Source of the DNA: Caecitellus pseudoparvulus
Lineage: Eukaryota; Bigyra: Bicosoecida
Length of the DNA: 64,000 nucleotides
NCBI GenBank assembly: GCA_965644315.1
Contig: CBFFRQ010000030.1
Span: forward strand, 62,001 to 126,000
Direction of reading: 5' to 3'
Below are positions 1 to 9,090 of this stretch, in pieces. The notes below the pieces were generated by a model that saw only the letters and a program-made list of their open reading frames with translations, was not told where the DNA came from and did not search any database. The position numbers were made by a program, and so were the translations under genes. Numbering within the stretch: the first letter of the stretch is position 1; every line of letters starts with the position of its first letter.

Positions 1-822
1 TCCCCGAGTCTGCTGTAGTCCGTGGTTTGGTCATGATCCTTTGCAGAGGGCAGATTAACGGTGAAACAGAGCTGCTGCACCTGTTGGACAGCAACGCAGG
101 GACTGCTTTCCAATTCGAGGATGAGTGGCGTGACTTTATTGCGTTCTGTGGGAGTCAACGACAGCTTGCTCGCATTGAGTTCGGCAGCGACGGCAAACAG
201 CAAGCCGCACCCTGCAAGGATCTGGAGGCATGGTGGAGAGGGAGACAGCTGTTTGGCCCCTCCATTCTCGTGTAGCTCAGGCAGTGTTCTCAACACCGGT
301 CACAAGTGCAGGCGCTGCGCCCTTCTTCTCCGTGTTGACCGACTGGTGTGCCAGTGGTAAGAGGACCAGGGCACACACAACTGCTTGGCAGCCAACTCCT
401 GCTGCTTTCCAATCAGCAGTTTGTTGCTCGGCGCATCAAGGACTGGCTGAACCCACGCTTCAAAGTGTGCAACTCTTCAGTCGACCCTGGGCGTCAGGAG
501 CAGGGCCAGACACTCGTCAAGAGGCAGGATGGGCTAACTGTGAAGCTTGTTTTCTCTCGAGTTGCTCCTGCTGCACGTGCATGATCACTTGTTGGGGCTT
601 CAGCTGCTCCTTTGCGCCGGGCTGTTGGTGTCAAGAAAAGGGTACGAGCGGGAAGAGCGCCTCCCAGCGGTCCGAAGTAGGCGCCGAGGTTCGCTGGAGG
701 GAAGCAGGGGCCGCTTCTTGACGTGTGGGGAAGCTGATCGGGTCTTGAAGTGAGCTTTCCAATGCAGAGGCAACTTTGAGGCACTGTTCTTGACGGGCTT
801 TCTTTCGGGCCCAAGTCACTGC
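1..822 (-). CDS. Partial multi-exon gene, unrecognised helical protein
   Basis: I do not recognise this protein. The minus strand holds a chain of open segments that join in one consistent phase: 646-822, 539-621, 375-474, 297-342 and 1-211, the last running open off the window edge. The translations are helix-like and unlike random frames: a K/Q/E-rich segment with ARKKARQEQ, a segment reading FEAWVQPVLDAPSNK, and a segment reading LLFAVAAELNASKLSLTPTE. Two of the implied introns (475-538 and 212-296) have the size usual here. The other two would be only 24 bp (622-645) and 32 bp (343-374), which is suspicious. A 5' exon with a start codon was not found; an acceptor-like CTCCGCAG lies just before position 822. 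A degenerating gene or wrong exon ends are possible. Confidence 0.45.
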
Positions 823-1626
823 CTGCGGAGACAAGCTTCAAGGATGGACCGGGCGGGCGGATGCCTGGCGTCCATGAAGGCGCCCCTCCTGCGTGATACT
901 ACTTCCCTTTTGCGCGATTTGGGCAGTAATTCACCGCAAAGGGTGTCTGCATCCTATTTTCACCCCTCGTCGCTTTCGCTCCTTGTACAGGATTGTCTAC
1001 GCAAAGATCTGGGCATCCAGGCAAGCGACACCACACAGACCACAGATCACCACGCCAACCGAAACAGTGCCGTACAAGCAGTATCGCACACATTTTGCAC
1101 TATTTGGGGCTTGGTACCGTGTTGAGTAGGACAAGATTGCCTGCCCAGATGCAAAGCGGCAGGAATATCTGTACAAATAATCAAATGTGACCACAAAGTT
1201 GGTTGCGTGCTCTGCTAAGGATCCGAGATCTTACTTGAAGTGCATTACGAGGCGCAAAGATTCACAGAGGAGACACAAAAAGATACATTCTACCCATGAA
1301 GCGATGCTATGGAGTACAGGGTATCGTTTATTGAGGTCTTTGAGGGGGGGGTACAAGAACTGGCCTTCGGCCAGTTCCCGGACACCCGGGTGTCCGGCTG
1401 GAAGGGCCGAAGGCCCCCTTCAGCCGGACGCTCGGGGGGTGCGGAGCCGGACACCCTGACGATCCCTGTCACACAGCAAATGTCCCCTCCTTCAATCCAA
1501 TGTTGCAGCCCTGCCGAGCCCTGGCCCTCGCTTCTACTCAGCGCAGCAGCATCCACACACAGCGCCGCAAGCTACGCCAGCGTTTCACTGAAGACGCTTG
1601 CTGTGCCCACTGCGCCTCCCTCCAGC
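823..1626. other. Intergenic region upstream of the eIF4E gene
   Basis: This 0.8-kb stretch is less GC-rich than the genes around it and has no frame that resembles protein on either strand. It should hold the promoter and 5' leader of the eIF4E gene, and any missing 5' end of the minus-strand gene before it. Its one striking element is the palindrome cluster at 1357-1456. I found no tRNA-like cloverleaf by eye. Confidence 0.5.
1357..1456. repeat. Cluster of adjacent perfect palindromes and hairpins
   Basis: Three inverted repeats stand side by side. At 1357-1377 the arms GAACTGGCC and GGCCAGTTC flank a 3-nt loop. At 1379-1396 is the perfect 18-bp palindrome CGGACACCCGGGTGTCCG. At 1393-1428 the arms TCCGGCTG and CAGCCGGA enclose a second small stem, GGGCC-GAA-GGCCC. 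In addition GTGTCCGGC (1390-1398) is complementary to GCCGGACAC (1447-1455), so an alternative long-range pairing exists. The block lies about 170 bp upstream of the eIF4E start. It could be a folded leader RNA, a small structured RNA or a mobile palindromic repeat; nothing else in the window resembles it. Confidence 0.75.
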
Positions 1627-2786
1627 ATGGCCAGCACTGTCGACCACCCCCTGGCAGACAAATGGACCCTGTGGTACAAGCGCAAGCAAGGACACGGTGG
1701 AGCTCAGCCTGTGCGTGCCGCTCTGGCTGGCTTTCGCGCGTGAAACACCCGCGCAACTCCGAACCCCCCCTCGCCCCGCAGGCGCCTGGACGCTGGGCGG
1801 ACTCCCTGAAGCAGCTGCAGGACTTTGACACGGTGAGTGTTTTCAAAGCCCCTGACGCACCTCCGCTCCTCCCACGCCGAGCCCTGTTCACCCTGCAGGT
1901 TGGAGGCTTCTGGGACGCCTACTGCCACATCGTGCGCGCTGACAAGCTGCCGGCCCGCACGAGCGTGCACCTGTTTAAGGCAGGCGTGCAGCCCCTGTGG
2001 GAGGACCCCAAGAATGCCGATGGCGGCCGCTTGATCCTGTACACCCCCAAGACCGCCGCAGTGCACATTTGGGAGCGGGTGCTGCTGGCCCTGGTGGGCG
2101 GTGCCTTCGGCCCTTCGTCAGCCAGCATCATGGGCGCTGTGCTGCAGGTGCGGGAGGACTCTGACATCATTTCGGTGTGGGTGGACAACGCGAGCAACGA
2201 TGACGCCATCAGCAGCATTCGCAGCGCCTTCATCGGCGCCACGCAGCTGCCGCCCCACATCGCCGCCACCGTCTCCTTCAAGGCACACAACAGCAAGGCC
2301 AAGAAGGACGACGGCTTCTCACGTGGCTCCCGCTTCTCTGCAGCGCCGGGCTTCTCCCGTGGCCTGCCTCGTGAGTCCAGCGGCGGCAGCACTGGCAGTG
2401 GGCGTGGCGGCCGTGGCAACCCCGCCTTCTCCAAGTGGCGTGGCCGTGAAGACCGGGGCCGGGACTCACGCGGCGGGTACGACAAGCACGCCGCCAAGTC
2501 TGAAGTCAGTGTGGATGACCTGGGCTCCTGGCGCCGTGGACCCTCCCCTGCCCCCGCACCTGCGCCTGAGCGGGCATCAGCACCAGCCCCCGCAGCGGCA
2601 GCAGAGCCAGCCCCTGCGCCCACACCAGCCCCTGCCCCCGCGCCTGCGCCAGTGTCACGCCACATGCGTGCCTTGCAGCGTGCCTCCAGTGACCCGTCCG
2701 TGGCGGACGACAGTGGCGGCACCACACCCACCGGGCGGCGCCGCCGTCCCCAGGGTGGACCTGCCCGCCTTGGCGCAGACCAGTAA
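1627..2786 (+). CDS. EIF4E: Translation initiation factor eIF4E with long RG/PA-rich tail
   Basis: Cap-binding subunit of eIF4F, which recruits capped mRNA to the ribosome in the cytosol. Exons 1627-1710, 1782-1832 and 1899-2786 join in phase to 340 residues. The core (about residues 6-190) carries the family landmarks: HPLADKWTLWYK, W33, FDT-VGGFW, and the W79-E80 pair in LWEDP. The spacing W33 to W79 equals that of the cap-stacking W56 and W102 of human eIF4E, and E80 matches E103, which reads the guanine. R in QVRED fits the phosphate-binding arginine. Odd feature: about 150 extra C-terminal residues, first RG/RGG-rich (GSGRGGRG), then a proline-alanine run (PAPAPAP), then a basic end. Typical eIF4E stops soon after the core. 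The identity of the core is secure; the tail function is unknown. Confidence 0.9.
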
Positions 2787-3100
2787 TGCACCTCCGCAAG
2801 TTTCCTTCTTCGGTGTTGCCCATGCCTGTGTCCGGGGCGATTTCTCGTGCAGACTGGCTAGGCGCTCATGGAGGACGGAGGATGCGTTTTGCACGCCGGG
2901 TCCTTCCTTCCCAGCGTGTACACTCACCGTTTACCCACTCATTTGCCAACCAGGAACGCCACGCACGCACAATTGCCACCAAAACACTCCGACCTGGTCC
3001 CACACCACCCATTTCACCCCCGGCCGTTGTCTTGCACAGTCTGTCTGTGCACACCAGACTTACAGGCGGCTGGCTCTTCGGGGGGCGTGCGCTGCGAGCC
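2787..3100. other. Spacer between eIF4E and ThrRS genes
   Basis: The 314-bp gap separates two genes on the same strand and must hold the 3' end of the first and the promoter of the second. The second gene's frame is open through it, but without a convincing upstream ATG. I see no other feature. Confidence 0.5.
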
Positions 3101-5571
3101 ATGGCTGCCAGCATGCTTGCTCGGCGGGCGCTGAGCAGGTCCAGGTGGGCCCTTGTGCGGCACTTTGCAGTGGCAGCTGCAGATAGTGTAGCAGTTAAGT
3201 CCAGGCTTGCGGCTTGGGATGCGCTGGTGGCCGCTGGGCAGCAGCCACAGTCCATTCGCCAAGCTGCACGCGTTTCGAGCCGAAACGCTAGGGTGACCGT
3301 CTCCCTGTGCCGCAACGTGGCGCCAGGCTTCGTGGGCACGCAGGTCAGCGAGAGCGACCTGCATACTGCCTCTTCAGAGAAGGAGGTGGAGTTGGACTTG
3401 GGCTGCACCCTCATGCAGGTGCTGCAAGCCGTCCTTCCTGACGCGGCGAACGCGAGTGGCTTGCACAGCATTGTTGCTGCGCGTGTGAATGGCGAGGTGC
3501 TGGATTTGAGTTGCGCGCTGGAGGACGTGGCAGGCTCGCCCGAAGGCGCCCTGTACGTGGCCTTCCTCCCCGCATACACCGTGCAGGGGCAGGCAGTGTA
3601 CTGGCACTCGGCGGCGCACGTGCTGGGGTTTGGCCTGGAAGCCGCACACCGTGACGACATCCACCTGACAGACGGCCCTGCCGTGTCAGAGGGCGGCGGG
3701 GGCTTCTTCTACGAGGCCGCCCTGCCGCGAGGCCACCGCCTGCACGTGGACGACGCGGCGAGCAAGGCAGTGCTGAAGGCCGCCAAGGGGCTGGTGAAGG
3801 ACAAGGCCGTGTTCCAGCGCCTGACAGTGCCACGCGAGGTGGCCATGGAGGCCTTTGCAGACAACCCGTTTAAAGTGGCCCTGCTGCAGTCCCTGCCAGA
3901 TGCTGAGCCCATCACGCTGTACCGCTGTGGGCCGTTTGTGGACCTGTGCCGCGGACCACACGTGCCGCACACGGGGCTGTTCAAGGGACTCGCCGTGACA
4001 CGCGTGGCAGGGTCACACTGGCAGGGCGACCTGCCGCGCCTGCCCTCGTTTTCGAGCGGGGAGGGCGAGGCGGACGACCAAGGCGTGTTGCTGCAGCGTG
4101 CGTACGGTGTGGCGTTCCCAGATGCCGCCACGTTGGACAAGTGGCGAGAGTACATGGCCGAGGCGGCGAGACGCGACCACCGTGTGGTGGGCGCCAGCCA
4201 GGGCCTGTTCATGTTCCACCCGCACTCCCCTGGCTCCGCCTTCATGCTGCCACACGGCATGCGCGTGTACAACACGCTCGTGAACACTGTCAAGGCAGAG
4301 CTGTCTGCAGGCGGGTATGAGGAAGTCATGACCCCGCAGCTGTTCCGCCCAGAGCTGTGGCAGACGTCTGGGCACTGGCAGCACTACCAGGACGACATGT
4401 TCGGCGTCGCGGACGTGCAGCAGGTGGACGGCAGACGCCCACCCAGCGACAGCAGCGCTGACCTCTTTGGGCTGAAGCCCATGAACTGCCCTGCGCACTG
4501 CCTCATCTTCGGTGCCGCCGCACGCAGCTACCGCGACCTGCCCTTCCGCGTCGCCGACTTTTCCTCCCTGCATCGCAACGAGGCGTCAGGAGCCCTGGGC
4601 GGCTTGACGCGCCTGCGCCGCTTCCACCAAGACGACGCACACATCTTCTGCACGCCAGGACAAGTGCAGCAGGAGGTGCTGGGCTGCCTGGCCATGGTGG
4701 GCTACCTGTACGCCAAGTTCGGCCTCAAGTTCAAGCTGCGCTTGTCCACACGGTGAGGCGCGACGCGGAACACACACCCCGCATGCGCAACCTTCACACC
4801 CTGCCGCGCTCGCTTCGCAGCCCCGAGGAATTCCTAGGAGACGCAGAGACATGGGACGCCGCAGAGCAAGCCTTGCAGGATGCTTTGACGACGTTTCTTG
4901 CCTTGAAGTCTGCTGGCAGCATGCCCGAATGGTACTCTGGATCAGCCTACGAACCAGCCCAGCTGGCCAGCGTCCTGCCAGCGACGTTCGAGGTGGACGA
5001 GGGTGGCGGCGCCTTCTACGGGCCCAAGATCGACGTGGCCGCGCTGGATGCGCTGGGGCGCGAGCACCAGTGTGGCACGGTGCAGCTGGACTTCCAACTG
5101 CCCCGTCGCTTTGGGCTCAAGTACCGCACGGGTGAGGGGGATGACGCCACGCCCGTCATCATCCACCGCGCCCTGCTGGGCAGCGTGGAGCGCATGATGG
5201 CCATCCTCACGGAGCACTACGGAGGCCGCTGGCCCTTCTGGCTCTCTCCTCGCCAGGTCGCAGTGCTGCCTGTCGCTGACCGGCACACCGACGCTGCCCA
5301 CGCCCTGGCCCGAAGCCTCAAGGCGCGCGGCATTGCCGTGGAAGTGGATGCCAGCACCCGCAGTGTCCCCAAGAAGGTCCGTGCGGCGCAGGTGTCCCAG
5401 TTCAACGTCATGGCCGTCCTGGGTGACGCGGAAGTGCAGGACGGCACGCTGGCCCTGCGGTTCAGGGACCAAGACACCGCCAGCGCCGCTGGCGCTCAGC
5501 CCGGCAAACCCATGACCGTGCGACAGGGGGAGCTGGAGGGCGTGCTGGCTGCCTTGGCAGCTGCCTCGTAA
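3101..5571 (+). CDS. TARS2: Threonyl-tRNA synthetase, probably mitochondrial/organellar
   Basis: Charges tRNA-Thr with threonine. Two exons (3101-4752, 4821-5571; 68-bp intron with donor GTGAGG) give 800 residues. In order: an Arg/Ala-rich N-terminus (MAASMLARRALSRSRWALVR) typical of an organellar presequence; a TGS-like region; the editing-type domain with HSAAH near 169 and DLCRGPH; the class II core with GLKPMNCPAH (zinc-ligand Cys), motif 2 as RNEASGALGGLTRLRRF followed by HQDDAH, FYGPKIDV, and motif 3 as HRALLGSVERM; and an anticodon-binding domain (VADRHTDAAHALA...QVSQFNVMAVLGDAE). Length and order match full-size ThrRS. Because it keeps the complete editing and zinc-binding parts, it could be dual-targeted. 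Its stop lies 22 bp from the stop of the convergent CCR4 gene. Confidence 0.95.
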
Positions 5572-5572
5572 A

Positions 5573-5584
5573 GCAATGCATTGC
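5573..5584. terminator. Palindromic GCAATGCATTGC between two convergent stops
   Basis: A perfect 12-bp palindrome lies in the 22-bp gap between the stop codons of the ThrRS and CCR4 genes. It reads TGCATTGC on both strands, so one copy could serve both transcripts. The same 8-mer recurs after other stop codons in the window. A role in 3'-end formation is inference. Confidence 0.35.
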
Positions 5585-5593
5585 CGGTGTCCC

Positions 5594-8464
5594 TCAGCGG
5601 GTCATGCCACGGGGGAAGCCGCCGCCGCCGCTGCTGCCGCCCATGCCCATCGTCTGGCCGTAGCCGACTGACGTTGGCGGCGTGAAGCCTGCTGACGTGG
5701 CAGGCATGCCCATGCGCTGCTGCGCCGCGAGCCAGCTCTGCCCGGCCATGTCACCCCCTCCGCCCTGCTGCTGCTGCTGCTGTTGGAGGAAGGCCGTCGC
5801 GTGGGCCCAGTTGGGCGTCTGCATCATGCCCGTGGCCTGCATGGCGCCACTGTGCGGGGCAGACGTGGAGCGCACCATGGCTGGCATGCCGGCGCCGCCT
5901 GGCATCATGTGGCTGCCTTGCATGAGACTGGGCCCCGACAGGTTGCGCATGGGCCCCCCCGCACTGCCACTCTGCATGACCATGCCACCTGAACGCCCCG
6001 CCCCCAGCGCAGCCATGTGCCCTGCCAGGCCGGCTGTGGAGGCAAGGCCCGGCATTGGCATGCCAGCCTGGGAGGTGGTGCCCGTCGTGCCCACCATGGG
6101 GAAAGACACCGCCGCCATCATCTCCGCCATGGAGCCCGAGGTGGGCAGGGGCATGGGCGGCCGGCTGGTGGCGCGGGCGTGGGGCACACTGGCGTCAGGC
6201 GCCGTGCTGCGCACAGGTGGTGCGGCCGCGCCAAGGGAGGGGCGGCCGGCGCCAGCGCCTGAGGGCAGCAGCATGAAGTCTGTGCAGAGGCACAGGTGGT
6301 CCGACGGCCACTGCTCGTTGGGCAGGGGCTTGGAGGAGTACTCCTTTAGGGACTTGCCGCTGGGAATGTCCAGCGCCGCCACCGGCACCAGGCTGTCGGC
6401 GGTGTACCAGATGTAGTCCAGGGTGCCCTGGTAGCCCTCCGTGAAGTTGGTGAACTCGGGGTCCCGCCCCATGACACTGGCGTAGGAGGACGCCAGCATG
6501 AGGCTGTGGCACAGCTCCTCCCGTGGCGGCAGGACGCCCACCGGGTCGTGGGGCATGTCTTCCACCTGCAGCAGGCTGCGTGTCTGACCAGAGGCGGCGT
6601 TGCGCCCCAGCAGCTTGGACACGGCGGTGTGTGGCTCAGAGTTGAAGTCGCCGCAGAGGACGAGGGGCGTGCCGTTGGCTGCGCACATGCTCTCCAGCTC
6701 CCTTACCAGCATGTGCGTCTGCCACAGCTTCACGTCGCCGAACTCGGGGTCCCAGAACAAGTGCGTGTTGCACACCAGCAGCTCGGGCGGGGAGGAGCCC
6801 CCCTGCCGACCAGGCACCGGCGCGCCATGGGCGTCGGAGATGATCTGCAGGGACACGACCTGGGCGACGTTGTCACGCAGCAGGCGCTGCAGGGCACGCT
6901 TGCCCTCGCCGCTGGCGCCTGCCAGGATGCTCTGCTTCGAGTTCGCGGCGTAGGCGGGCCCCGTCGCTGGCTCGGCGATGTCTGGTGCTGGGGAGGAGAT
7001 GCTGCCGTGCCCGCCGCGCTTCATGGGCGTGCTCAGGCCGCCCGAGATGCCCCCAGTGGAGCCGCTGGCGCCGCCGAACTTCATGGAGGCTGCTTCGTTG
7101 AACTCCACCACGTGCTTGGACTGCAGGGCGAAGCGACTGGTCTTATAGAACAGCGCACAGCCGTCCACACGCCCCGCCTTGCCCATGCTATCACGGGTCT
7201 TCTGCTTGTACAGGCCAGTGTACCCGAGGCTCTTGAGGGCCGGACAGAGGAAGGAGTCAAAGTGGTCAGCCTGTACCTCCTGCAGGCAGAGAATGTCTGC
7301 GTCCAGACGGCGCAGCTCAGCCACCAGCAGCAGGCGGCGGTAGGACCAGGACAGCACCCACAGCGGCGCGTACGGGTACTGTGTCTTGGTGGCGTAGATT
7401 TCAGCCAGGGTGTTGTAGCTGACGACTCGGATGACGGCGGGGCTGAGGCGGGGGGGGGGTGGGTGCGTCGCCTGGTCAGGCAGGCGGCCGCCGTCCAGCC
7501 GCACTCTGGAGCCCTTGTCAGGCGGCATGAGGGCAGCCTGGGCCGCCTGGGCCGACGCCAGCGTGCCGGCGGTGATGCCGACGGCAGGGCAGGAGCGGAA
7601 GGTGAGGGAGCGGGGGGGGTGCGGCGGTGGCGCTGGGCACACCCACTCCGTGTCGATGCGGCGTGTCTCAGTGGCGCCGGGGCCCCCCTCGCTCCACCGC
7701 ACGGTGATGACGAGGCGCAGGCGGTGCCAGACATCTGCCACACGGGGCGTGTAGGCGCGTGCCGTGCTGACCAGGGTCCACTCTGGGGAGGGGCCGGAGG
7801 TGGTGGGCGGGGGTGTGTCGGGGCCCGGCGTCAGGCCAGTGCTCTTGACCCCGCCACGGAACGGCACGGCCGGGAAGCGCTGCAGGGCGCCCACCAGCAC
7901 CTCCTTCTTGTCGTCAGTTGGCGAAGGGGAGGGCCTGCCGCCAGTGGCCACTGCGCCCCCTGCGCTGCTGCCGGGAGCGTCAGCACCTGCGTCGGCATTC
8001 ATGGCAAAAGCCGCATGTGCAAAGGCTGGCGCGCCTGCGCGGAAGCACTCGGAGCTGCAGAAGTACGAGAACTCCTCAGGCAGCCCTGCTTCCAAGCACC
8101 CCATGCACTGCAGCTTGGGCGGTGCTTCCAGCTCCACGGCGCCGCGGGGGCAGCCAGCAAAGGCGCAGTGCCTGAAAGAAGTGGAGCGATACCACGCGAA
8201 TGTCAGCGCTGAGTCTGGCAGCGACTCCCCCTCCCCGTTGCGCGTGTGCACGAAGGGGTCACACACAGTGCCTTGCACGGGGTGCGACACTCGCGCGTTC
8301 AGCTTGTTGCGGCTGGTCTTCTCGGGGGAGCTGCTCCAGCGGGGCAGGGTGGCGGCCGTGGCAGGCGTTTCGGCTGCCTCACCAGCTGCGCGTCTCGGCG
8401 CGGCGGCGCTGCCACCGCCAGTGGTGGAGCGCCGCAAGCCGAGGCCAAGGCCACTGGAGGACAT
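5594..8464 (-). CDS. CCR4: CCR4-type deadenylase (exonuclease-endonuclease-phosphatase family)
   Basis: Catalytic poly(A)-shortening subunit of the CCR4-NOT complex, cytosolic. A single exon encodes 956 residues. Residues about 98-160 hold a Cys-rich motif (HCAFAGC, CMGC, FCSSEC) of the kind seen at the N-terminus of plant CCR4 proteins. The nuclease domain (about 343-735) has its active-site blocks in order: YNTLAEIYA, LQEVQADHFD, CNTHLFWDP, LCGDFNSEPH, TLDYIWY and SDHLCL. The leucine-rich repeats of yeast and animal CCR4 are absent, again as in plants. The last 200 residues are Met/Gly/Pro-rich with a run of seven glutamines, likely disordered. A glycine-serine insert interrupts the nuclease domain after FNEAASMKFGG. 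It could also be called a nocturnin/angel relative, but the SYNTLAE...PEFTNFT pattern favours CCR4. Confidence 0.92.
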   Translation of the reverse strand: MSSSGLGLGLRRSTTGGGSAAAPRRAAGEAAETPATAATLPRWSSSPEKTSRNKLNARVSHPVQGTVCDPFVHTRNGEGESLPDSALTFAWYRSTSFRHCAFAGCPRGAVELEAPPKLQCMGCLEAGLPEEFSYFCSSECFRAGAPAFAHAAFAMNADAGADAPGSSAGGAVATGGRPSPSPTDDKKEVLVGALQRFPAVPFRGGVKSTGLTPGPDTPPPTTSGPSPEWTLVSTARAYTPRVADVWHRLRLVITVRWSEGGPGATETRRIDTEWVCPAPPPHPPRSLTFRSCPAVGITAGTLASAQAAQAALMPPDKGSRVRLDGGRLPDQATHPPPPRLSPAVIRVVSYNTLAEIYATKTQYPYAPLWVLSWSYRRLLLVAELRRLDADILCLQEVQADHFDSFLCPALKSLGYTGLYKQKTRDSMGKAGRVDGCALFYKTSRFALQSKHVVEFNEAASMKFGGASGSTGGISGGLSTPMKRGGHGSISSPAPDIAEPATGPAYAANSKQSILAGASGEGKRALQRLLRDNVAQVVSLQIISDAHGAPVPGRQGGSSPPELLVCNTHLFWDPEFGDVKLWQTHMLVRELESMCAANGTPLVLCGDFNSEPHTAVSKLLGRNAASGQTRSLLQVEDMPHDPVGVLPPREELCHSLMLASSYASVMGRDPEFTNFTEGYQGTLDYIWYTADSLVPVAALDIPSGKSLKEYSSKPLPNEQWPSDHLCLCTDFMLLPSGAGAGRPSLGAAAPPVRSTAPDASVPHARATSRPPMPLPTSGSMAEMMAAVSFPMVGTTGTTSQAGMPMPGLASTAGLAGHMAALGAGRSGGMVMQSGSAGGPMRNLSGPSLMQGSHMMPGGAGMPAMVRSTSAPHSGAMQATGMMQTPNWAHATAFLQQQQQQQGGGGDMAGQSWLAAQQRMGMPATSAGFTPPTSVGYGQTMGMGGSSGGGGFPRGMTR

Positions 8465-9090
8465 ACTATGCGGTGGGCGGCAGTGCCTGGCGTTGCATGC
8501 GGCGGGGCGCTGTGCAGGCTCGGCGTGGCGTTCACTGCCTTCACCAGCGCTGGCCGCGCGTCAATCACGCTGGCCAGGGGGGGGCTTGCAGGGCACAGAG
8601 CACGTGCTGGGTCAAGCGTCAAGCTTCGGGATGTGCAGAGGCGCGTGCTCGTGCAGTGCCAGGCCACGCACGTCCCGCGCAGGGGGGCGCTGTGCCTTCG
8701 CGGAGGGGGGGTCGGCAGCGGAACTTCACCTCAGCCCGTCTCCCTGGCAGTGGAGGCATGGCAAGCCCCAGCTGCAAGAGCAGCGTGCACCCGCCTGCGA
8801 CAACACCCTCAACGGCTCGCTGCGCACACATTCCTGCCCAGCCCCCCACCGAAATCCCAGTGCTGCCCTCTCGTGTTAGCCCTGCCTGCTGCCAACCGAA
8901 GCCTGCGCGTGGAGTTCATTGCGTTTCGCCTGCCTTGGCTGCCAGCACCAGAGGCGCAACCAGCCTCGCGACGGGGCGAGTTGCCGCAGCGCCACCCGAC
9001 CAGCCTGTAACCCATAGCCATGGCCTCTGCAGCGCCCGCTGAAGGAGTGCGTGCTGCTCGCCGCCACACGCTGCAGGCGCTTGCCGGCAC
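8465..9090. other. Divergent promoter region, CCR4 / PP6-subunit genes
   Basis: This 626-bp region lies between two divergently transcribed genes and should hold both promoters. GC-rich frames are open here but none resembles a protein family. A short 5' exon of the plus-strand gene could be hidden near 9020, where an ATG stands in another frame. I could not demonstrate one. Confidence 0.45.

Noticed and set aside
6506-8212. Plus-strand open frame of 568 codons opposite the CCR4 gene
   Set aside because: Shadow of GC-rich coding sequence; its translation is compositionally odd and matches nothing, while the minus strand shows a complete set of nuclease motifs.
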